Positions 1 through 7,176 of a stretch of DNA of 9,609 nt are shown piece by piece (positions within the stretch are counted from its first letter, which is position 1; the number at the start of each line of letters is the position of its first letter). The position numbers and the translations under genes were made by a program. This DNA is from Promethearchaeota archaeon. Lineage in GTDB: Archaea > Asgardarchaeota > Lokiarchaeia > Sigynarchaeales > MK-D1. The notes under the pieces were generated by a model. The model ran no database searches and had not been told where the DNA came from. It worked only from the letters and a program-made list of their open reading frames with translations. Location of the stretch: contig JAEOTN010000190.1 of NCBI GenBank assembly GCA_016839865.1, forward strand, positions 1 through 9,609. Direction: 5' to 3'.

Positions 1-3000
1 GGAGATTCTTTTGATTATTATAGGTTGGATGCATCTGGAATGTATCAAGAGTTATCTATTCCTCGTGGAGAAGTTGTTGATGCATGGTTTTCCATGGATT
101 ATAATGTGCTTAGGGGCATTGATAATAACGAAATGGAACTTTATTTCATGATTAATGATGAAATTGTTTATTCACGCGGCTTTCATACTATTACTATTGA
201 AGGATTAGCACAATGGCATAATACTGGTATAATTCCATTAAGTTCTTGGACAATCTTAGGAAATCTTAATGAGCAAATTGTAAATATTTCTGTGGGTGTC
301 CGCGCAACTAAAACTAGAACATACTCGGGTGAACATTCTAACTTGCAGGAAGTTTATTTTGACAACATTACATTCTTCTTACAAGCGGAAGTAAATGGTA
401 CTGATTCTAACATTAATCTGAAAATTGATAATATCTCAGTTGAGGATTCACCATCTGACTGGGGGGAATCTACTATCAATTTGTATAATGTGTGGGATGA
501 GGACCCAATTCAAGTCAATTTAACAACTGATGCTTTAAAGATTGATTTTACACTGACATCTACAATCTATGGTTCACACACCGGATTCTCAAAATTGGTG
601 GAATATGGTTCCCAAGGATCAAATGTGATAATTTATACAAATAATTCTGTTCATTGGGAGACCTATTATCGCACTTATATCCCATTATATTATGAAAATT
701 ATTCAATCACTGGGGAAAAACCTGAAGATTGGGAAATTCAGCAAATTTCTAATCCAGTAGGAACTAACACAGATTTCTTAAATGGTGAAAAAAGCACTAC
801 TTCATTTACTGTTGAACATCCAAATGCTGATTATCCTGGTTGGTGGCAAATTCTCGCTAAATCCACTAATATGATTAATGTAAGCAGTACATCTCTTTGG
901 AATGGAACTGATTGGCAACACTATCTTGATCCCATGTATTTCAACATCAGCAATGCTGTACGTATTAAGACCTCTCTAAATACATCATTAGGTAATATCG
1001 AAAACATTGCTTCTACAACTGCAAATTTAACAATATATGATCCAGAGGGTGAAATATGGTTTAATGGTGGAGTTACTCCCGAATCTTCAGGAAACATACA
1101 ATTTCCTGATTTAACAATAGGTCCATCAAATTCATCTGCAGGACAATATCAATTTAAAATATTTTGGTTGAATGGAACTAGTGCAGGTGGAATAAATGGT
1201 TCATTTTATGTATATAGAAACCTACAAGCAACAGTGTTATATCCTCGAGATGCAACCGATGACTTTGAGACCGAAGTAATCTTGGGAGACATAATTCCTA
1301 TTAGGATAAAATTAAATGATTCTCTTTCTGGTGTGGTTGCGACTAATTTACAGGTAGAATACACTTGGGAATCAGGAAGTGATACTCTTATTGAAATTAT
1401 TTCGGGTAATTATGATAGGAATTTTGACACATTGGAGCTAATAACTCCTGGAACTCATGAACTTAATTTTACAGCATCGGGTTTTGGATTTTATAATTTG
1501 ACATTTACATTAACGATTAATTTAGTTGAAGAAACTGAGCTAAAGATAGTAGGTTTAGATAACAATATAGATTACGGGACGAATTTTAGCATTGAGATAA
1601 GTTATACTTCCAAGCATTTGTCTTATGGAATTCCTGATGCGGAGGTTGTTTTAAATTTGAGTAGCTCGGTTTACACAGTGACGGATTCAGTAGAAGAAGG
1701 AAAATATGATATCGAAATTTCCTCCGAAGATGCTTTTTCAGGAGCCGGATCCTACGATATTCAAATTAATGCTTCAGCGACAAATTTTCAACCACTGGAT
1801 CTAGTTACACGTATTCAGGTTCTCCCTCGTTCTGTGTATTTTGAAATTCTTATTAACTCCAATGATGTATCATTCAATAAATCTTACTCCACCCAGGTAA
1901 AACAGATCCTCAATGTTTCTGTGGGGATAAAGGCAGCTTCAGATGACGAACCAATTTTGACTGGAACCGTATATATGACAGATGGACAAAATATATATGA
2001 TGATTTTTCGGTAGTTGGGAATTATTATTTTATAGAATTAAATTCCTCACTTTTTGGATTAGGTGTTCGTTTTATTAGCATCATTTTTAATGAAACCACT
2101 TATCAATCGGCTTCAGAAATAATCATGATATCTATAACTCGTTTACCTATGAGTGCAATCCTTTCTGATACTGAACCAGTTTTACAAAAGGATCGGAATA
2201 ACCAATTTGAAGTTCTTATTTATGTTGAAGATCCAGTAACTCATTTACCCATAACTGACGTGGTTATTGCATATGACTGGATATATGGTAGAGGGTTTTT
2301 GACTAATCTTGGGGATGGCTATTTTAAATTTGAAAACATCGTACCACGCGAATTGGGATCCTATACAATAACCTTCACAATTTCCTCGCCAAATGTGGAT
2401 TATGAACCAAGCACCATTATAGTGACTTTAATTTCTGAATTACCAGCAGGATATTCAAATTTATGGTGGATTTTACTTATGGTTGGTTCTATAGCTTTGA
2501 TAGCCCTGGGCATTTTAGGATATGTCGGATATAAACGAAAAATTCTAATTCCGAGACAGCAACGTGAAGTTGATTTATTGCGTAAGAAGACACAGGTATT
2601 TGATGATATTACTAACATTAAAAGTGTTCTAATCATTGAAACTTTTACTGGGCGTCTTATGTATCGCCATATAATTGGTGGACTCGATACAGAAAATGAA
2701 GATATCTTTTCAGGTTTTCTACATGCTATCCTAACCTTATCCAATAGATTTGGCTTGCAAAATGGAGATTTAGGAGAGAGACAAGAATATGCTGAATTTA
2801 CTCATGAAGCTTTCCATGTTTTAGTTGCAGCTGGAGAAAAAGTGATCATTGCTTTAATTCTGGAAGAAGAATCATCTGATGAGCTTCAAAAACGAGCTTT
2901 TAAGTTCTTAGATGAATTTGAGGGAATTTATGCTTCCACGTTAGAAAATTGGAATGGAGACCGTAAAGTTTTCAATGCTACTACTCCAAAATTATTTGAA

Positions 3001-3255
3001 GAGATATTCCACTTATCACTATTGAATAGGTTTATGCTTACTGAAACGGATAACATCCATCTAATTGAAAAAGCGTTAATTTATCCAGATACAATTTCTG
3101 AAAAAGTTGCTCAAGTAATTAAAACTGTGTCTGAAGAGCGTCACGATTTCAGATTGAGAACTTTAATCTCATTAATTCCTACAGAGGACCAACTCCAAGC
3201 AAAAGATGTTATCTTGCGGTTTATAAAAAATAAATACATAGTGACTGTTAATTAA
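1..3255 (+). CDS. Large surface protein with single C-terminal TM helix and longin-like cytosolic tail (5'-truncated)
   Basis: The frame is open from the first base with no stop, so the gene starts outside the window; the TTG at 25 is not a convincing start. Seen: the first 140 or so codons read like a jelly-roll/carbohydrate-binding fold (GEVVDAWFSMDY, QEVYFDNITF). After a linker, about four tandem Ig-like beta-sandwich modules follow (roughly nt 1230-1525, 1528-1815, 1820-2135, 2140-2440). N-x-S/T sequons are very frequent, as expected for an exported glycoprotein. A single hydrophobic helix (nt 2461-2530, LWWILLMVGSIALIALGILG) is followed by basic residues (YKRKILIPRQQR), placing the C-terminus in the cytosol. 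The tail (nt 2590-3252) begins with a beta hairpin, SVLIIETFTGRLMYRH, then helix and strand patterns like longin/roadblock folds, and ends in a possible winged-helix segment (ISLIPTEDQLQAKDVI). Inference: a surface sensor or adhesion protein coupled to cytosolic partners, perhaps small GTPases. Ligand and partner are unknown. The coding call is very secure; the fold calls are by eye. Confidence 0.9.
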   Translation, partial: GDSFDYYRLDASGMYQELSIPRGEVVDAWFSMDYNVLRGIDNNEMELYFMINDEIVYSRGFHTITIEGLAQWHNTGIIPLSSWTILGNLNEQIVNISVGVRATKTRTYSGEHSNLQEVYFDNITFFLQAEVNGTDSNINLKIDNISVEDSPSDWGESTINLYNVWDEDPIQVNLTTDALKIDFTLTSTIYGSHTGFSKLVEYGSQGSNVIIYTNNSVHWETYYRTYIPLYYENYSITGEKPEDWEIQQISNPVGTNTDFLNGEKSTTSFTVEHPNADYPGWWQILAKSTNMINVSSTSLWNGTDWQHYLDPMYFNISNAVRIKTSLNTSLGNIENIASTTANLTIYDPEGEIWFNGGVTPESSGNIQFPDLTIGPSNSSAGQYQFKIFWLNGTSAGGINGSFYVYRNLQATVLYPRDATDDFETEVILGDIIPIRIKLNDSLSGVVATNLQVEYTWESGSDTLIEIISGNYDRNFDTLELITPGTHELNFTASGFGFYNLTFTLTINLVEETELKIVGLDNNIDYGTNFSIEISYTSKHLSYGIPDAEVVLNLSSSVYTVTDSVEEGKYDIEISSEDAFSGAGSYDIQINASATNFQPLDLVTRIQVLPRSVYFEILINSNDVSFNKSYSTQVKQILNVSVGIKAASDDEPILTGTVYMTDGQNIYDDFSVVGNYYFIELNSSLFGLGVRFISIIFNETTYQSASEIIMISITRLPMSAILSDTEPVLQKDRNNQFEVLIYVEDPVTHLPITDVVIAYDWIYGRGFLTNLGDGYFKFENIVPRELGSYTITFTISSPNVDYEPSTIIVTLISELPAGYSNLWWILLMVGSIALIALGILGYVGYKRKILIPRQQREVDLLRKKTQVFDDITNIKSVLIIETFTGRLMYRHIIGGLDTENEDIFSGFLHAILTLSNRFGLQNGDLGERQEYAEFTHEAFHVLVAAGEKVIIALILEEESSDELQKRAFKFLDEFEGIYASTLENWNGDRKVFNATTPKLFEEIFHLSLLNRFMLTETDNIHLIEKALIYPDTISEKVAQVIKTVSEERHDFRLRTLISLIPTEDQLQAKDVILRFIKNKYIVTVN

Positions 3256-3279
3256 GGAAATCCTTAAATCTCCTTTTTT
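3252..3279 (+). terminator. Hairpin plus T-run after the surface protein gene
   Basis: An inverted repeat TTAAGG-AAAT-CCTTAA (3252-3267) overlaps the TAA stop codon of the upstream gene and is followed by a six-T run at 3274-3279. The short stem and U-tract resemble a terminator; archaeal termination depends mainly on the T-run. The same bases also contain the presumed BRE/TATA of the next gene, so one or both readings could be right. Confidence 0.45.
3256..3269 (+). promoter_or_regulatory. BRE/TATA-like promoter of the DNA methyltransferase gene
   Basis: GGAAAT (3256-3261) fits the archaeal BRE pattern RNWAAW and is followed by TTAAAT (3264-3269). The TATA-like centre lies about 25 nt before the ATG at 3291, which would start transcription at or next to the start codon and give a leaderless mRNA. 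No Shine-Dalgarno motif precedes the ATG, which agrees with this. Confidence 0.5.
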
Positions 3280-3290
3280 CTATCAAATAA

Positions 3291-5732
3291 ATGAGGACGC
3301 TTGTGTCAATTTCTACTCATGCAAAGAAATTAGCTGATTGTTCAAAAAAAGCATACATTTCTCTATCCAAAATTAAAGATAAACTGCAAAACTATTTGAA
3401 AACTACTAGTAAATTATGGTCAATCCAGATATACGATGCACTCGATGTATTTATCCAAGTTTATGCAAATTTGAGCTATTTATGTTACATAAATAGAGAA
3501 GAAAAATCGTTATTTAATTGGGAGATCAACAATTTTACTCTACATTATTCACATTTATTTGTTTCAGACACCCCTATTCCATTAGAAATTCTAGAATCAC
3601 TAATACATCCGATACAAGACCAGATTTTTGAATGGGATCCACCTACTGACAAAGAAAAGAGGAAATCATCATTATTTTATGGATATTACCTCCGAAATTA
3701 CAAGCCAGAAATTGCAAAAGATGCAGGTGTAGTATATACTCCTATAGAAATTGTTAATTTTATGGTAAAATCTATCTCAGATCTTTGCGAAAGTTTACTA
3801 AAAATCGAAAATGGCCTAAAAAATCCAAATTTTCCATATAAAATTGTAGATCCTGCTGTTGGAACCATGAATTTTATTACTGGTTTAATCCAATTTATGG
3901 ATTCTAAACAGGATCATATTAAAAAAAAAATTCTCACATTGGAAATTAGTGAGATCCCATATTTACTTGGTTTTCATGCTATCATATCACGTATTGGTAA
4001 AACTACAAAAAACCATTTCTATTTTATGAACGCACTAACGCAAGAATCTTACAAAAAAATAAACAAATTCCTAGGGAATGATGAAGAAATCATTTCTATT
4101 ATTCTTGGAAACCCTCCATATTATATCAATACCCAGAATAATCTCCCATGGATTCGTGAAGAGATAAATGAATATAAAAAGGATTTACAGGAGAAAAATC
4201 TAAAAATTCTTTCAGATGATTATGTTAAGTTTATTCGATTATCTCATAAACTATTTCAAAATCATTCTAGGAAAGGAATTATAGCTTTCATAACAAATAA
4301 CAACTTTTTAGATGGTTCAGTCTTCAAAATTATGCGTAAATCCTTGATGGGGACATTTAGTAAGATATTTATAGTCAACCTTCACGGGAATTTTCGTAAA
4401 AACGAGACTGGTAATCCTTTCAAAATTAAAGTTGGTGTTTGCATTACATTTATGGTAAAAAGCTATGGAGATCTTAAAGAACAGAGAAATTGTGAAGTTT
4501 ATTATTGGGATTTACCTCAGTCAAATTTAAATGATAAATATTCAGCATTATCCAACGGATTCAATTTTCAAAATTTCATAAAGGTCGAATCTACTCCTGA
4601 ACACTTCTTTATCCCACGCGATATTGAGAAAGAGCAACAATACTTTGGTTTTGTTCCGATAAACAAATTGTTTAAGACAAATCCAAAAAGTGGGATTATG
4701 ACAGGAAGGGATTCATTAGTCTCCAATCCAGATCGCACTAGTTTAAGAGAAAATATGGAACTTTTCTTTCAAAATCGAATTAACAAGCTCGAATACTTGA
4801 AAATTCAAGTAAAGAAAACGAAAACATGGGATCCTATAGTTGCATTAGATCGTTCTTCTTCATCCAAAGTTCTGAATTCCATAATTCGTTACAATTACCG
4901 AGGATTTATCCAAGATTATTTGATATATGATAAATTACTTGTAGATGGTTGTCGAATGGGATATCTAGATACCATATCACGAACCAATCCTGCTATATGT
5001 GTGACGAGATCCGTCCGTGCATCTCATTTCAGTCATGCACTGGTAGTAAAAACACCGCCCGAGAAATGTTTCTTAGGGGTACGCGATTCCTCCTATGTTT
5101 TTCTCCTCCGTTCTCCGAAAAACCAAAATGAATATAACGTCGTCTCACCGGAACTAAACTATCAAACCACTCCAGAACAAATTTTTTCCTATATATATGG
5201 AATTCTATATTCTCCTTCCTTCAGATCACAATATAAAGAACAATTAAGAAAACATTTTCCTCGAATACCATTTCCAAAAACCAAAGAATTGTTTGAAAAA
5301 ATGGCAGATATAGGTGAGGAGTTAATTAAAAATCATTTAGATGAGAGAAACTCACTGATTCATGAGTTTGAAATAAAAAATAAATCAGAATTAGTGATAG
5401 ACGACTATTTCTATGATTATTCATCAAATACAGTTTATTTTAATACAAAATCTAATTCTCTCAGTATTTCTGGAATTTCTCCTTCGATGTGGGAATTTGA
5501 AATTGGATCAGTTAAACAACTAGAATATTGGCTTAGATCACGCCGCACGTATAAATCCATAAAAAATAAAAATAAGAGACACATTGGTCTCACCAGACCA
5601 CTTCATCCAGAAGAATTTAATGAGTTTATTCACTTAAGCACTAGAATTCGTTCAACTTTAGAGATGTTACCAAAACTCGATACTATCTACAAACAAATCA
5701 TTGCAGAAATCTTTAAACAATCTGAATTCTGA
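3291..5732 (+). CDS. N6-adenine DNA methyltransferase with type ISP-like specificity domain, no nuclease or helicase
   Basis: Predicted to transfer a methyl group from SAM to adenine N6 in a specific DNA sequence. Residues about 40-140 form the helical coupler that precedes the methylase in type ISP/IIG enzymes. GVVYTP lies at 146-151, motif I DPAVGTMNF at 187-195, and motif IV NPPY at 274-277. The second half carries hallmarks of the ISP target-recognition region: GVCITFMVK, SGIMTGRD at 467-474, the WDPIVALDRS and YRGFIQDYLIYDK stretches, and WEFEIGS near 734. Full ISP enzymes such as LlaBIII have about 1,500 or more residues, with an Mrr-like nuclease and a helicase in front; this 813-residue protein has neither. 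Motif I has Met193 where the second glycine of the GxG is usual. The start is well fixed: a TAA directly precedes the ATG and the next in-frame ATG is about 155 codons on. No partner restriction gene is in the window, so it is either an orphan methyltransferase or part of a system encoded elsewhere. The family call is strong; activity is uncertain. Confidence 0.88.
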   Translation: MRTLVSISTHAKKLADCSKKAYISLSKIKDKLQNYLKTTSKLWSIQIYDALDVFIQVYANLSYLCYINREEKSLFNWEINNFTLHYSHLFVSDTPIPLEILESLIHPIQDQIFEWDPPTDKEKRKSSLFYGYYLRNYKPEIAKDAGVVYTPIEIVNFMVKSISDLCESLLKIENGLKNPNFPYKIVDPAVGTMNFITGLIQFMDSKQDHIKKKILTLEISEIPYLLGFHAIISRIGKTTKNHFYFMNALTQESYKKINKFLGNDEEIISIILGNPPYYINTQNNLPWIREEINEYKKDLQEKNLKILSDDYVKFIRLSHKLFQNHSRKGIIAFITNNNFLDGSVFKIMRKSLMGTFSKIFIVNLHGNFRKNETGNPFKIKVGVCITFMVKSYGDLKEQRNCEVYYWDLPQSNLNDKYSALSNGFNFQNFIKVESTPEHFFIPRDIEKEQQYFGFVPINKLFKTNPKSGIMTGRDSLVSNPDRTSLRENMELFFQNRINKLEYLKIQVKKTKTWDPIVALDRSSSSKVLNSIIRYNYRGFIQDYLIYDKLLVDGCRMGYLDTISRTNPAICVTRSVRASHFSHALVVKTPPEKCFLGVRDSSYVFLLRSPKNQNEYNVVSPELNYQTTPEQIFSYIYGILYSPSFRSQYKEQLRKHFPRIPFPKTKELFEKMADIGEELIKNHLDERNSLIHEFEIKNKSELVIDDYFYDYSSNTVYFNTKSNSLSISGISPSMWEFEIGSVKQLEYWLRSRRTYKSIKNKNKRHIGLTRPLHPEEFNEFIHLSTRIRSTLEMLPKLDTIYKQIIAEIFKQSEF
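5705..5718 (+). promoter_or_regulatory. BRE/TATA-like promoter of the MttB-family gene, inside the end of the upstream gene
   Basis: AGAAAT (5705-5710, matching RNWAAW) followed by TTTAAAC (5712-5718) lies in the last codons of the DNA methyltransferase gene. Its centre is 27 nt before the ATG at 5742, the spacing expected for a leaderless transcript. This suggests independent transcription despite the 9-nt gap that looks operon-like. Confidence 0.5.
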
Positions 5733-5741
5733 AACTGTTGT

Positions 5742-7166
5742 ATGGGAATTTTAAGACCAAAAATCCAAATTTTAGATGAGGAACATAAAAAACTGATCTA
5801 TGCTGAAGCGAAAAATATACTGGAAACCCAAGGAATTTTCCTTGAAAACGATAATGCGGTCCAGTTATTCAAGGAACAAGGATTTAACCACACCGAAACT
5901 CGATGGATGATACCTACAGATTTTGTTGAGAAATGTGTTGAGTCCGCTCCTAGTAATATAACCTTATATGATAGAGAAGGAAATAATCCATTGCTCCTTT
6001 CTGGAGATAGGGTACATTTCAATCCCGGATCTGCAGCAGTTACTATATTAGATGAAAATACTGGAATAATTCGAGAACCTACAAGCAAAGATTTCACCCG
6101 ATTCACCCAGGTTGTTGATCGGTTGAAATATTTGGACGCCCAAAGTACTTCATTTATGTATGGTGATGTTCCAATGATTGCACAAGATTGGCATCGTTTA
6201 TTCATCTGCTTATCAAATTGTCGTAAACCGGTTGTTACGGGCACTTTCCACAAAGAAAGCCATAAAATAATGCGAGAATTGTTGCTTGCATGTCGTAAAT
6301 CTGAAAAAGATCTTGCTGAAAAACCGATGTCTATATTCTCAGCATGTCCTTCACCTCCTCTAAAGTGGTCTGACCTCACAACTCAATCTTTATTAGATTG
6401 TGCAGAAAGTATGATCCCTTCAGAGTTTATTTCGATGCCTTTATCCGGTGCAAGCGCACCTATTACCTTAATCGGGAGTATAACTCAGCACTGTGCTGAA
6501 ACTCTAGCTGGTGTAGTTATAACCCAACTCGGTAAAAAGGGAGCACCTGTCCTTTGGGGCGGGTCACCCGCTATAATGGATATGAAAAATGGAACCACAC
6601 CTATGGGAGCTATCGGCACCATGATGGTGAATCTTGGAGATGTTAGCATGGGGAAATTCCTCGGTCTACCAACCCAAGCCTATATGAGTTTAGGAGATGG
6701 GAAGATTCCAGATGCACAAGCAGGATTTGAAGCTGGAATGGGTGCAACTCTTGCAGCATTAGCGGGGATTAACATGGTAGCAGGTCCCGGGATGTTGAAT
6801 TTTGAGTCTACACAATCGATTGAGAAATTAATCATCGATAATGAAGTCGTTGGTATGGTTAAACATCTCATCCGTGGTATTAATCATTATGATCCTCCAT
6901 TTGCAGCAGATCTTTTGGAAGCGTATAATGAAAAAGAAGAACTACTATCTCATCCGACTACTTTGAAGCTGTTCAAGAAAGAATTATTCATAACCGACAT
7001 TGTGGATCGTTCTTCCAAAGAAGCGTGGATAAAAAAAGGAAGCAAAAGTATCCGAAAACGAGCTGTTGATAAAGCTGAGAAAATACTAGCGAAACCATCC
7101 AAACACCCAATAGATGATTCATTACTAAAAGAATTACAAAGAATAACAAAAGAGAATTTAAAATAG
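5742..7166 (+). CDS. MttB-superfamily corrinoid methyltransferase (pyrrolysine-free)
   Basis: Family role: MttB-type proteins move a methyl group from a tertiary or quaternary amine (trimethylamine, glycine betaine, carnitine and similar) to the Co(I) of a small corrinoid protein. Seen: full family length (474 aa), the N-terminal helical region, then the TIM-barrel with FNPGSAAVTILDENTG (93-108), the KPVVTGTF strand (162-169), MPLSGASAPITLIGSI (232-247), PVLWGGSPAIMDMKNG (269-284) and SLGDGKIPDAQAGFEAG (316-332). Archaeal trimethylamine enzymes have an in-frame UAG read as pyrrolysine around this last stretch; here it is read through with sense codons, as in MtgB-type betaine methyltransferases. 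The substrate cannot be read from sequence. The start is fixed by an in-frame TGA, the stop of the preceding gene, four codons upstream. The stop is TAG; reading past it gives no family sequence. No corrinoid-binding partner or reactivase gene is nearby. Family call firm, substrate open. Confidence 0.92.
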   Translation: MGILRPKIQILDEEHKKLIYAEAKNILETQGIFLENDNAVQLFKEQGFNHTETRWMIPTDFVEKCVESAPSNITLYDREGNNPLLLSGDRVHFNPGSAAVTILDENTGIIREPTSKDFTRFTQVVDRLKYLDAQSTSFMYGDVPMIAQDWHRLFICLSNCRKPVVTGTFHKESHKIMRELLLACRKSEKDLAEKPMSIFSACPSPPLKWSDLTTQSLLDCAESMIPSEFISMPLSGASAPITLIGSITQHCAETLAGVVITQLGKKGAPVLWGGSPAIMDMKNGTTPMGAIGTMMVNLGDVSMGKFLGLPTQAYMSLGDGKIPDAQAGFEAGMGATLAALAGINMVAGPGMLNFESTQSIEKLIIDNEVVGMVKHLIRGINHYDPPFAADLLEAYNEKEELLSHPTTLKLFKKELFITDIVDRSSKEAWIKKGSKSIRKRAVDKAEKILAKPSKHPIDDSLLKELQRITKENLK

Positions 7167-7176
7167 GATGAAATAA

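Noticed and set aside
25..27. TTG as the start of the surface protein
   Set aside because: The frame is open from base 1, the protein fold already seems in progress, and no start signals precede it; the gene is truncated by the window edge.
2400..2744. 114-codon minus-strand open frame
   Set aside because: It lies antisense to the membrane helix and cytosolic tail of the surface protein and has no recognisable features.
3291..5732. BREX PglX or DISARM methylase
   Set aside because: Size (813 aa) and the SGIMTGRD/WEFEIG-type specificity segments fit type ISP enzymes better, and no BREX or DISARM partner genes are present.
5730..5744. Fusion of the DNA methyltransferase and MttB genes by stop readthrough
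   Set aside because: The two genes are in the same frame (TGA, three codons, ATG), but the functions are unrelated and the second gene has its own promoter-like element.
5798..6379. 193-codon minus-strand open frame
   Set aside because: It is antisense to the conserved MttB-family coding sequence and shows no family motifs.
7164..7166. TAG of the MttB-like gene as a pyrrolysine codon
   Set aside because: Family sequence is already complete before it, the known pyrrolysine site lies much earlier, and reading on gives only about 19 hydrophobic residues antisense to the convergent gene.
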